This document shows, piece after piece, positions 12,501-23,599 of a DNA stretch of 64,000 nt. The stretch comes from Eulemur rufifrons. Its lineage: Eukaryota > Chordata > Mammalia > Primates > Lemuridae. The stretch spans positions 61,883,501-61,947,500 of the forward strand of contig NC_090983.1 in NCBI RefSeq assembly GCF_041146395.1. The letters are read 5' to 3'. Position numbers and translations under genes: made by a program. The notes below the pieces were generated by a model. The model was not told where the DNA came from. It did no database searches and was given only the letters and a program-made list of their open reading frames with translations. Every line of letters begins with the position of its first letter. Position 1 is the stretch's first letter.

Positions 12501-13244
12501 TTGTAAAGTTCTTCTGAATTGCCAGAGATGCCATCCAACTAGAGTTACATTTGGACCCAGAAGACATTCCTATCTCCCTAAATCCTGACAATATAGTGGA
12601 ACTTCTTGCTGTTCCTCCACATATCTTTAAAAATAAATTTCTAACTTAATCAAGTGACCAGAGTGAATTCTGCTCATTTGAACCAAGAGAGCTATCACAC
12701 ATAAATGTGATGTTCAGAAGAGTGAGTCTTTTAAAGAAAAGTGAAATGCTTGAATTTTAGAATTAGGAAGGGAGAGAAGCCAAAACACTGGTTATTTGAC
12801 GGTTCATCAGCCTTGGAAAACTGAGTTTACTATACTTTCTGAAATAAAGTTAAATAATATTAACTTCCATCCCTTTTTTCCCCATTGCCAATCTAAAACC
12901 TCTAGAAAGATATCATGTCATTCTGATTGTTAATTTGAAATTAGTCCAGACAAAAATCCCAACTTCTCTTGAACTTGGGAGGAATCTCCAGTAATGAGGT
13001 CACACTTAAAGCTCATTGCTTTAAATGGTTGGGGTCACCATGATTAGGATCCTAGTTCTCCTCCATAGCAAATGCAATTGTTAAGCAATAGCAGTAGGCA
13101 ATAAGTAGTGACAATGTCATAATTTAGAGGACACATTGACAACATATTAATGATTTTGACTGCAAAAAAAAATGGTACTCAGGGAATATTGCAGTAGATT
13201 ATATCACAAACATGCATACACTATATTTCTTTTTTTTCCCTAAG
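9531..13244. other. unique AT-rich sequence
   Basis: About 3.7 kb with no recognisable gene. It contains a short CA run (10648-10662) and a TG microsatellite (11709-11738). A segment near 10,080-10,180 faintly resembles the tail of an L3/MIR-type element. Frames of 60-68 codons occur on both strands and look like noise. Confidence 0.5.
11709..11738. repeat. (TG)n microsatellite, interrupted
   Basis: TG units interrupted once by TATG. The long alternating purine-pyrimidine run could form Z-DNA. Confidence 0.95.
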
Positions 13245-13625
13245 GACATATTTTTTTCTTTTTTATTATGATGGGAACGTAATAGTTGTATATCTTCATA
13301 GGGTACATGTGATGTTTTGATATAGGCATACAATATGAATTCATCAAATTAGAGTAATTATGGTATCCGTCACCTCAGGCATTTATCATTTCTTTGTGTT
13401 AGGAAGATTCCAGTTCCACTCTTTTAGTTATTTTAAAATATACCCTGAATTATTGTTTATTATAGTCACTTAGTTGTGCTATCAAATGTAGTTTATTCTA
13501 TCTATCTGACTATATTTTTGCAGCCATTAACCATTCCATTCCCATTTTATCTACCCCTCCCCTCTACCCTTCTCAGCCTCTGGTAACCATCATTCTACTC
13601 TCTGTCTCCATGAGATCAATTGTTT

Positions 13626-13874
13626 TTACATGTAGCTCCCACATATGAGTGAGAACATGTGAGATTTATCTTTCTGTGCTTGGCTTATTTCACTTAACAT
13701 AATGTTCTCCAGTTCCATCCATGTTGTTGCAAATGGCAGGATTTCATTCTTTTTTGTGGGTATATAACATTCCATTGTGTATATGTACCAAAATTTCTTT
13801 ATCCATTCATCTGCTGATGGACACTTAGGTTGATTCCATATCTTGGTTATTGTGATTAGTGCTGCAATAATCAT
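13626..13874 (-). pseudogene. L1 ORF2 C-terminal fragment
   Basis: The minus-strand frame encodes segments typical of the ORF2p C-terminal region, for example 'PSADEWIKKFWYIYTMECY', 'KKNEILPFATTWMELENIM' and 'LSEISQAQKDKSHM'. The endonuclease and reverse-transcriptase domains are absent from this copy, so it cannot retrotranspose. It is the downstream part of the ORF2 remnant; the upstream part lies in the fusion frame at 14,048-14,434. Confidence 0.85.
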
Positions 13875-14047
13875 GGTAGTGCAGATATATTTTCAATATA
13901 CTGATTTTCCCTCCTTATGCATATAAAGTTTTCCTAGCATCATTTATTCAAGAGACTGTCCTTTCCCCACCGTATGTTCTTGGCAACTTTGTTAAAGATA
14001 AGTTCACTATAGATGTCTAGAGTTATCTCTGGGTTCTCTACTCTGTT

Positions 14048-14434
14048 TCATTGGTCTATGTGTCTGTTTTTATGCCGGTACCATACTGTTTTGGTTAATA
14101 CAGCTCTGTATTGTAATTTGAAATCAGGTAATGTGATTCCTCCAGTTTTATTCTTTTTCCAGTTTGTCTTTTGAATTCTTAGGCTCCAGAATTTCTGCTT
14201 GATTTTTTTTATTATTATTTCAATCTCTTTGTTAAATTTCTGTGATAGGCTTCTGAATTCTTTCTCTGTGTTGTCTTGAAGTTCATTGAGCTCCTTCAGG
14301 ACAGCTATTTTGACTTCTTTGTCTGAAAGTTCACACATCTCCATTGCTCTAGGATTGGTCATTGCTACCTTATTTAGTTCATTTGGTGAGGTTATGTTTT
14401 CCTGGGCATTCTTGATGCTTGTGGATGTTGTCAA
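14048..14434 (-). pseudogene. L1 ORF1 N-terminus fused to ORF2 C-terminal segment
   Basis: An uninterrupted 128-codon minus-strand frame. Residues 1 to about 84 resemble the start of an old L1 ORF1 protein ('[20 protein letters not shown]', '[16 protein letters not shown]'), a lysine/glutamate-rich coiled-coil-prone stretch. From about residue 90 the protein turns into ORF2 sequence ('[20 protein letters not shown]', '[15 protein letters not shown]'). The RNA-binding C-terminal half of ORF1 and the endonuclease and RT of ORF2 are missing between them. The junction lies near 14,165-14,180. The frame is probably kept open by chance. No function is claimed. Confidence 0.75.
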
Positions 14435-15725
14435 TGTCTGGGCATTGAAGAATTGGGTATTTATTTTAATCTTTGCAGTCTGGACTTGTTTGAACCCTTC
14501 CTTCTTGAGAAGGCTTTCCAGGTATTCAAAGGGAGTTGCGTGTTGTGATCTAAGTCTTTGGTCATTGCAGGCATTTCAGCACTGAGTGTGCCCCAAGCCC
14601 AGTGATGACTCTTGTTGACTCCTGTTGGTACTGCCTTGGTGGACTTGGGTAAGATGCAGGAGAATTCCCTGGATTACCAGGCAAAGTCTATCACTCTCTT
14701 CTCTCACCCTCTGTCCTGAACTGCTGGAGTTGGGGAAAGAGTGATGTGGGCAATGCCTCATGACCACCAGTGCCAGGTCAATCCTAAAGCCAGCCCAGTC
14801 TCACCCAAAGCCCAGAGTTAGTCTAACTCTGATGTTTATTCAAAGCCCAAGGGCTCTTTAGTCAGCAGGTGGTGGGTCTTCAGGGTAGCATGTTTCCTTC
14901 TGGTCCAGTGTGGGTCCAGAAATGCCTTCTAGGAACTAAGGCTTGGACTCAGGGGCTTCAGGAGTCTGCTTGGTACTTTATTTTACTGTAGCTGAGCTGA
15001 ACCCAAGTTCCAAAACAAAGTCCTCTGAACTTTTCCCTTTCCTTTCCCCAAGTGGAAGAAGACTCCATGAGCCACACTACTTGTAGTTGGGGGGTGGGGA
15101 GAAAGGTCACACAGGCACTGGCTTGGCCAATACCACTGGTGTCTCACTGGGTCACATGCACCCCAAGTCCAGTGGCTTTGAGCCAGCACAGCCACAGAAA
15201 TTTCCCAAGGAATGTAAGTTTTGTGTCTGGACTGCCTTATGAATTTAATCTAGGCCCCAGGCTGCTTTTTGTCTCCTGGTGATGGGGCTAGCTGGAAGTC
15301 GGGTTTCAGGGTGGAGGGTTTCTCTCTGGCCTGGCCAGTTTAAATGCTTCCTCCATGGGCACTGGCAGAACTCTGCCCTGTGCTGTGTTCTTCTGTGAAC
15401 CCCAACCCTGGGGTTCAATGCAAAGCCCCACAATTACTTCATTCTCCCTCCTCCAGGCACACAGATTCTCTCTCCACTGGGTACTCTGGTGCAGCATTGC
15501 CCAGGGATAAGGGAGGGATGGTGTAGGCAATGGTAGATTGTCTTTTCTGCACTCTTTAGTGCCTCTTTCCTTGATATTATGTTAAATCCAGGCAGTGTTA
15601 TCACTTAGCTGATTTTTGGTTCTTCTGAAGGTGCTTGCTTGTGTGGATAGTTGTTGAATTTGGTGTTCGTGTGGCAGAACGATCACTGGAAGTTTCTATT
15701 TGGCTATCTTGCTCTGCTCCTGTGC

Positions 15726-16055
15726 AGTTTTTCTTGAGAACCAAAATGTATTACTTATTTTATTTCATGGCCTTTAAACATCAAAATTCCCTTGCATTTT
15801 TTCCACGTCACCCTCATTTACTTGTCATGAGTTAGTCCAGAATCCTTCTATGTATGGTAATATATTGGCTTTCCTTGATGTTCCAAGCCTCTGATACCCT
15901 CTGTAAGGAGCCTTAGCTTCTCGTTTTTGTTTTTTTTTTTTTTTTTTGAAATGATAGTATTCTGTTGTTTGTGGGTTTCAAAAGCTTCAGGGAGATAAAA
16001 ATATGTGATCCTTTAGGAAATCTTGTAGAAGCTAGACTCTCCTGTAGAGAGCTAG
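15726..16055. other. unique sequence with T-run
   Basis: No gene is seen. A T-run with scattered other bases lies at about 15,926-15,947. A short imperfect repeat at 16,030-16,060 ('gctagactctcctg' / 'gctaggctctccgctg') marks the right edge. Confidence 0.6.
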
Positions 16056-16059
16056 GCTC

Positions 16060-16760
16060 TCCGCTGCCACAACCTTAGTCTAAACCATAACATCTCTTGA
16101 CAACTAGAACTTCCTAAATGCTCTCCCTGTTTCCATTTTTTGTTCACCACAAAACATTTTCCATAAAGCAGACTGAATGAATCATAAACCTGATTTTGAC
16201 ACACACACATAAACACCCCCCCCACACACACACCCCATACTCTACTTCAATCCGTTCAATGGCTATCCACAATCTTTAGAATAAAATACAAGTTTCTCTC
16301 TGTGATCCCATCTCTAACTTCGTATCATGCAACTCACTCCGCACTCACTGAGCTCCAGCTTTTTCTCAGCTCCAGCACATTGCACTTGTATGTATTATAT
16401 TACACTTGTCTTGGAACAGGCATAACTTAGCTTTCCCTGTGTCTGACTGTGACCTGAGCCCAATGTCACCTCCTCAGAAAGGCCTTCTCTGACCAACTCA
16501 TGTAAAGTGGTTTTCCCCAGCTACTCTCTTTTTCCTTACTGTGTTTTCTTTCTAAGATTTAACAAACTTTGTTGCCCTTCCCCAGGCCCAGCCCCCAAGT
16601 TTATACTTTTAGTTTGTACACTGATCTATCTTCCAATTATGTGGGCCTGGGTAGCAAGTTTCATTTTACTCAATGCATGTGGTAAGAGTTACAGCAATTT
16701 CTGTATAAACCATCACTTCCTTCCTTCCCTTGCTTTCTTCAGTGGGACCCTGAGCCTGGT
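16060..16760 (+). mobile_element. L2 LINE 3' portion, sense
   Basis: Degenerate L2 landmarks in order: 'ttcaatggctatccacaatctttagaataaaatacaag', 'tctaacttcgtatcatgcaactcactc', 'caatgtcacctcctcagaaaggccttctctgacca', then 'tgtgtaaa..gtttaca..ctgatctat'. The segment is interrupted by a CA/C-rich microsatellite at 16,200-16,234. Reading frames are lost. The 16,507-16,806 frame is a remnant or chance. Confidence 0.7.
16200..16234. repeat. (CA)n / C-run simple repeat
   Basis: CA units flank a run of eight to nine C's, inside the L2 fragment. Confidence 0.95.
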
Positions 16761-19055
16761 AGGATCCCTGTATAAATGTATGCTGCAGCATAATTCCGAG
16801 GAATAAGTCAAAAATCCTTAACACCTAGATTTAATAATATAAGCCAACCTGAGACAGTATCATACCTGAATTCTATAAATAGCCATAAAGCATTATAGAT
16901 ACTCAACACAATTCTGTCTATGGTCGGTTGTCTCCAGATCGTGGAACTTCAAGGGATTTCTTTTCTTTCTTCTTTATACCTTTCTTGACTTTATTTATTT
17001 TACAGCTAGTGTGCACTTTTATCTCACGCAGAAAATGAGAATCAAAAAGGATTATAGTAGAAAAAATACAAACTTTAAAGCAAGAGGGGAAATACTTAAG
17101 TGGAGGGAAAATAATGAAAAATGGTGCAGCCATGTAATCATTATAATTATGCTAACATGCATAAAGAGGAAAGACCTGAAGGACTTCCACAAAAGTGATA
17201 ATTATATTGGAGTTGGTAGGATTAATAGTTTTCATTTACCTACTCTTTTAAAACTTTCAGTAGTGCTATAGTATTTCTATAATTGAAAATATCTTTAAAA
17301 AATCCCTATCCCTAATCTACATGTAGATATTAATTACTTGGTAAAGTTTGGCAATTTTTACAAATATTGTGTGCTGGTCATTTGGACAAAAAAATTGGAA
17401 TATTAAAATATGCTATTATTTTGTACATTATATATATATATACACACACACAAATATGATTACTATGAAATAAGTGCAGTAAAACTACAATATTTGAAGT
17501 CTGTAGAGAAGTAAAGTTAGTTTTGAATTCTACTGTAGTGTGTCTGCACATAGGTGGAGTTATATCTTGAGTGCCACTTTATAATCTGTAGACTGAAGAA
17601 TTTCAGAATTTCAGAATACAGACTTCAAAGCTTCAGTTCATACTACATTGGCAGAAGCACTTCCTCTCCTACTCTGTTCACCACTTTGAACTATGTTAGT
17701 AACTAATCTAGTCACCCTGCAGAATCTAATGGGAGCATATATACCACAGATAATTCTTGGTACTTTATAAGAACTTTGATCTTGCACTCCCTTTTTCAGA
17801 GACTAAAAGAACATTTAGAAATGAATCTAGTGGAAAAATTTTATGTAGAACATCCCTGACAAAAAATATTCTAGGTGCCTAACCATGTGTGTCTAGCTGT
17901 AAGATCATAGCAATTCCAATTTTGTCCCTTGCCAAATGTTCCATATCTGCCAGTTCATCAGTATTATTTATATCTTTGGTGGGTATGTACACTTACATGT
18001 AATAATTGCTATGTAATATATATAATTCTGAGGTTGGTGAAAATAATTAATACTAACTTAAAGACAGAATGTAGCCATATAAACTCCTTCAGTTCAATTT
18101 TCTTTTAGAGCTGAAACTCAGATCTCAAGTCATTGTTTTATAAATTGGTATGTGCTAATATTGCTTATGAAATGATTGAATGAAGCTTTAGAAAGCTTGT
18201 ACGATGTAGGACAAATAGCAAAACACATGTTGTTTTAGTAAATCTTTTAGATAATCCATTACATTTTGGACAAGAAGTAATTTTTTTCTCTTTCTCCATT
18301 ATTCCTACATTCTGGGCCTTGTTTCTGCCTAGTTTGTACAACATCGTGGTTTTGGAGGATGCTGAATAAATAATACAGGTCAGACAAGACAGTCGTTTTT
18401 CATGTAAGCAGAACCAGCAAGGGAGAATGTTGAAACAAATGTTCACTGAGCTCCTAGCCTATACTAAGCATGAGGCTTGGCAATGAGAATTCCAAGATAA
18501 CAAGACATAGTGCTGTCTTTATGGCCTACTAGGAAAAAACAAAAACTCTACCTATGTTCAGACATATTAGAATTGTGTGAAGCTTCCTGAGCATGGAAGC
18601 TGTTGATATATGTGGGTTGAAGAATATTATACAGTGTGAAAGTGCTCTAAATAGAGTCCTGGGTAATGTATTGTCTGAATAGAGAAGAAGCAATTAATTT
18701 TGCTTGAAGGAGTGTGGAAGAATTGGTTTTCAAAGAAAGCTGCAGATTAGAGGAGCCATTTGAGCTGGGCCTTGGAAGATGATTTAGATTATTCCTGGAA
18801 GATACACAGCCAAATGTGAAGAGAAGGATTGACTCTACCATGTAATGGAATAAAAATGTTAACTACTTTACTAATTCCGTATATTCTTAAGTTATTGGAT
18901 GGCTTTAATTGTTTCATTAGCATATTGTTTGGCATTTCTGATCTTCCTCTAAATTCTACACTAGCAGAATGTAATGATGTTCTTTACATTTTTTTAAAGT
19001 TTGGCACATTGACAGTAGAAATGGCTGGCCATAGATGAAAATATATTAAAAAGCC
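16761..19055. other. unique AT-rich sequence
   Basis: No gene recognised. It contains a TA/CA microsatellite (17,427-17,452) and a short 'gaatttca' doublet (17,597-17,615). An L3/MIR-like tail may lie at 18,440-18,530. The 93-codon minus-strand frame at 18,165-18,446 has no recognisable domain. Confidence 0.5.
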
Positions 19056-19381
19056 CAGTATACATAGTGACATTTCAGTCATACATGGGTGGTTCCATAA
19101 GATCATAATACCTTATTTTTACTGTACATTTTCTATGTTAGATATGTTTAGATACAAAAATACTTATCACTGTGTTACAATTGCCTACAGTATTCATGAC
19201 AATAACATGCTGTACAGGCTTGTATCCTAGGAGCCATAGGCTATACCATATAGCTTAGATGTGCAGTAGACTATAGCATCTAGGTTTGTGTAAGTACACT
19301 CTACGATGTTTGCACAATGACAAAATCATCAAAGCATGCATTTCCCAGAATGTATACCTATTGTGAAGCAACTCATGACTG
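19056..19381. mobile_element. MER2 (Tigger-derived DNA transposon)
   Basis: Internal landmarks match the non-autonomous TcMar-Tigger element MER2: 'ggttccataagatcataatacc', 'atttttactgtacattttctatg', 'acatgctgtacaggcttgta', 'ccatctaggtttgtgtaagt'-like 'gcatctaggtttgtgtaagtac' and 'tgcacaatgacaaaatcatc'. The right terminus reads '...caactcatgactg' and is followed by TA, as expected for a TA target. The left terminus 'cagtatacatagtgac' is a decayed inverted copy. At about 326 bp it is close to the roughly 345 bp I recall for MER2. It encodes no transposase. Confidence 0.85.
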
Positions 19382-19822
19382 TATACTGGTGATCACTGCA
19401 GAAGTTGACTGACACCTTGATCTTCACAATGGATCTTTCCCTCTTTCTACTGGCACAGTCAAATAACTGGAGTTTGAAATGAGAAGAGAGAATTGTGATT
19501 AGCCAACACAACTGGTATAAAAAAATTCCCTGAGAAAATTATATTTTCTCAGTTGGTTCTCCAGTCTATCTGTGATCTCAGTGTCATCAACCCATGCTAT
19601 AATAAATTCTAATATGATTTAGTTTCTCCTCAACTCTGGAAGGTGTGTGTTAATATGCATTTCTGAGGCATGTTCTTAGATCATAAGATAATGCAAAGTG
19701 TCGATACACCTTGAGAATACTACATTGGGATAAAAACACAGGAAGAATAAATTTTGATACTGATATTAGAATTAAGCTTATGTTAAAAACTCATTGACTC
19801 AAAAAGGAGAGATTGTATTTAG

Positions 19823-19853
<31 letters not shown>

Positions 19854-22250
19854 GAATAACTATGAATTTAGCTTTAATCTAGTTTGGTGAGCTTTAATTG
19901 GCTCAGAGGTATTTCATAGTCTCAATTTACAACTGGCATGACAAAGGAAAAAGTCTAGCTCAGATATTTATATTTGATCATTTCCAGGAGGGAGATATGG
20001 AAATTTCAAATTAGTTTTCAAACAACTTACAGGAGAGTGGTTAGAAATGTGTCACTGTGGTTGATAAGAACTTGTTTTGTTTTTATAAATTGAATGTATA
20101 ATAAATACTATGACTTGATTTCTTCAGAAAACTATGTTACACGAATGTTATCCTGGAGTTCTTAATAAAGCATGAAGGCTCAACAAATTTTGCTCTCGTT
20201 AAATAAAATTTGAGAGTTACTTCTAAATTGTTGTGTATGGAAGAGCCTAGAGTTTATTTTACCTAGTGAAAGATTTCTGGGGATGGTCAGGATTCTGTGA
20301 AGGCTGCCATCGTTTGGGGAAGCTGCCAGTGTGCAGGATGCTGTTGATACGCGTGGGTAGCGGGAGCAACTGCTAATGGCTGAGGGATCGCTGAGAAAGT
20401 GTAGGGTCCACGAGACCTTGTTGCTCAGTGATACCATTTAACCATCCACCCTGGTGGTTTTCTTAAATCATTCTCACCGAAGGAAGAAAAACAATAACTT
20501 CCCACCAGGAAACTAGGCTGAGATTCAGGCTTAGAACTATGTGTGAAGACTCAAAGCAAGAATGGTGTATACAGAAAGAAAATTGGCTTTCTGGTTCTGG
20601 GCTAGAAATATACTTGTGAAAAGAGTATTAGCCCTAAAATTACTAAACTTCCAAGCATTCTTTGGTTTGATTCTTTCCAAATATTTGTGGGTACATGGCA
20701 AATGCCTGTTTACTACCATTATAACCCAAAAAACAAATCTATTGGCCTAGATCTTAGCAGATTAAGGTAATGTGATTCTCTTTGATGAACTTCATTTCAA
20801 GTCGTTTATGTCTGTGAGAGGACATAAAAAATTTCTTAAAAATTATCATGCCTTCTTCAAGTTACCCAGAATTCTTTCCATGTACTGTGCAGAATGGAAA
20901 ACCACATCATTTGCAAAACAGGGTGAAGATAATAAGGTTTAGAATAATATCTGTTTTAGGAAAGGTTAAGGAAGAAAGTGTATTTGTAAGTGACAGTGAG
21001 ACCTTATTAAATCATTACAAAATTCGAATATTTTTTAAATAGTCATCTTCCTAAATAGTGATCAACAGAGGTGCTCTCTAACTATAACTGTCCTCTTCAG
21101 GACCTTTATCTGCAAAGAGGTGACATACAAGAGTGCAAATGTTCACTTGTCCATGGAGAGGACCCAGGGCTGTTTACAAAAGTTAATTTTGGGGTTGTTC
21201 ATAGGCATTCCAGTGGTCCAATCCTATGTGGATTTGGGTGACAATCTGTTAATATTCAAATCCTGCTTAGTGTTATGAATTGTCATGAGTGGGGAAAACT
21301 TTATTTTTGGCTCATCTAATTATTGAAGCATATGTATCTGTCCTTAATCAGCAACATAACCTTTCAGCACTCCAGCTTCTTGCAGGAGTATAGTTTTAAA
21401 TTTGTTGCAGTGAGTACTGCACAAAGAATATGTCGCCTGTCTATTCATCAAAATAAGTGTTTTACAACATTGTTTGAACTTGTGCTCCCATTAATAAACA
21501 TATAAACCTCATGCTTCCCGAGAGAGTCTCAAAAGCTTGCCTATTGAGTATGCCTATTTTGTTTATATTCCTACCAATCAAGAAGTTAGCTTTACTTCTA
21601 TAGGTATTGTTTTATAATATTGATATTCTTTAAATTTTATGAATATTAAATCACATTTCAATTCTGAATATGCTTTTTCATAATTTATCCTCCCTTACTG
21701 GCCACCTGGTTGGTGCAGGGGGTAAAAGGTGAGGACGAGCAGGCGATGAAGTGTGACACCAATGAAGACTCACTGGTTCAGAAGCTCTAAATATTCTAAA
21801 GCCTACCTTTGAATCTAGCCAGACAATTAGAGAGTTGCATAACTGGCTTGCAGTACCTCTCTGCTTCTTCCTTAACCTACACCACTATTAAGAAATTTTG
21901 TTTTGAATTTTTGCATTGGCTTGCATTAACAGACTTGATGATCAAAAGTTGTTCAAAACTCGATAATGTATTTATTACAGGATGTTATTGAGAATAGAAT
22001 CTATTACATTACATATTTTCCCCATAAATACATGAAGATATGTGTGGAGACGGAAGAGTACAAATTTTGCTTTCCTTAAGTGAAAGTTTTGTTTGTTTTA
22101 TCTCAACGTGCATCTTGTAACTGTTCAGTTTTCCTCATTGCTCAGGCCACTGGGAATCTTTGTCCAAACATAACCCCAATCCTTTTAATTGCATAAGACT
22201 TTATAATGTACATTTGTGTCACTCACCTCTATATAGTTCAGAGTATCATC
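19382..22250. other. unique AT-rich sequence
   Basis: No gene can be supported. It contains a TG microsatellite (19,824-19,852) and a small CpG cluster (20,308-20,412), which overlaps an 85-codon minus-strand frame (20,180-20,437) of unknown meaning. Other frames of 60-64 codons look like noise. Confidence 0.5.
19824..19852. repeat. (TG)n microsatellite, uninterrupted
   Basis: About fourteen perfect TG units. Likely polymorphic. Confidence 0.97.
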
Positions 22251-22254
22251 TTTG

Positions 22255-22470
22255 GAGTCAGCTGACCAGGGACTGGTATCTCGACTCTTAGTATTTACTA
22301 GCCCTGTGACCTTAGGCCAGTGACTTAAATTTTCTAAGTTTTCATGTCCTCATCTGAAAATAAAAAACTAAAAACACCTTCCTTACAGAGTAGCTGAGAT
22401 GATTATATAAGGTGATTTATTTACAATATCTAACAGTACATGGCATGTGAAATATCCATCATTAGAATAA
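22255..22470 (+). repeat. MIR, sense
   Basis: The landmarks run in MIR order: 'ttggagtcagctgacc', 'gactcttagtatttactagccctgtgaccttaggccagtgactta', 'tcatgtcctcatctgaaaataaaa' and 'gagtagctgagatgattatataagg'. Confidence 0.85.
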
Positions 22471-23599
22471 TTATGATTTGTATGATTTTCTTTTTGCCCT
22501 AATACCTTTATCTTGTGTTTTTGTTTGTTTTGTGTTTTCCACCTTGGTGGTGTAGTGTTACTTTAGGGATCCTCAAACACCTTTTTAGAATAAAGTTGAA
22601 CATAAGTAAATCAAGATCATATCATGTCTATGGGATTCTTCAGAGCAGCTTAGGGAGGTGAACTAGGGGCTGTAAAGAGAATAGAAATTCTAATGATGGC
22701 ATATAAAGTGGTTTTGAGAGGATTGATCATATGCAATGTTGCTAAGTAAGTGAATATTTTAAAAATTTCTTAGTACCATTAGTTGTTCTTTTTAAAGTCT
22801 TCCTTTCATAATTTTTTGCTACTTTGCCCTGCCCACTCCCAATAATGCCTTCCCTGCCTTTAAGAATTGAACCTATGTCTTTTTTTGGTTTGTTTTTTGT
22901 TTTTTTTTTTTAAATCTCTTTGTCGAAGTGTTAGAAGCTATGTGAAGTCTTGGGCAGGATACTAGGTGGGATAAGTTTGAGGAGAGAGTGCCATACCTAA
23001 GGGAGCTAACTTTTGAGAACTGGCAAAGACGTTCCCCCCTCCCCCCTCCCCCATCCCCACACTCTATCTGTGATGGCCTCATGATCCATGAGTGTTCGGG
23101 GCAGCCTCTGAAGAATAGGGTTTACCTTCCCCTGCCACACTTCCTCCATGGACCTGAAACCTAAGGAGCGAATCCTAACTCCACAGCTATGCCCCAGGTA
23201 GGGTTCGAGATTGAAATGGGGTTTCAGTATATTTAAATTAGAATAGCTAAATGCTTCAAGCTTTACGAATGGGCAAGGCCTATTATACATTTGTTTTTCT
23301 CATAATAACAATTAAGATCCTATGAGTATCATTGCAGTAAATCCAAATGCTAACCATGGGGGCGTGAAATTTAGACAGATTTTTTTTCACATACTTCCAT
23401 GCTGGAGGTAAATGAAATTGCATTTAGGGCCATTATGCAGTTTAGACATACATTTTCTGATTCTAGCTGAAAAAGGAATAAATAGGATGAAAGAAAGTAA
23501 CTAACAGGGCTATTCACAGACAATACAAAAAAATCTTTTTTATTCTTGAAGAGATTGTCTTTGATATAGATGGCTCAGTTCTTCTTTTATCATATTATC
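22471..23599. other. unique sequence
   Basis: No gene recognised. It contains a T-rich run (22,878-22,912) and a C-rich G-quadruplex-capable tract (23,034-23,059). Overlapping minus-strand frames at 22,873-23,290 lack recognisable domains. Confidence 0.5.
23034..23059 (-). repeat. C-rich tract, G-quadruplex-capable on minus strand
   Basis: The plus strand reads C6-T-C6-T-C5-AT-C4. The complementary strand therefore has four G runs with loops of one to two bases, which meets the usual G-quadruplex pattern. Confidence 0.85.

Larger units (their letters stand above)
13245..15725 (-). mobile_element. L1 with internal deletion, antisense, both ends kept
   Basis: An antisense L1 of the L1MA/L1PB age class. 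From left to right the plus strand shows a T-rich 3' tail, a 3' UTR (13,260-13,620, with 'gggtacatgtgatgttttgata' and 'aaccatcattctactctctgtctcc' landmarks), an ORF2 C-terminal fragment (about 13,626-14,165), an ORF1 N-terminal fragment (to 14,434), and a GC-richer 5' UTR to about 15,725. The 5' end is recognisable: reversed, 15,703-15,711 reads 'caagatagc', the degenerate form of the YY1-like start of L1. At 2.48 kb it is far short of about 6 kb, because the interval between the ORF1 coiled coil and late ORF2 is missing. Confidence 0.85.
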
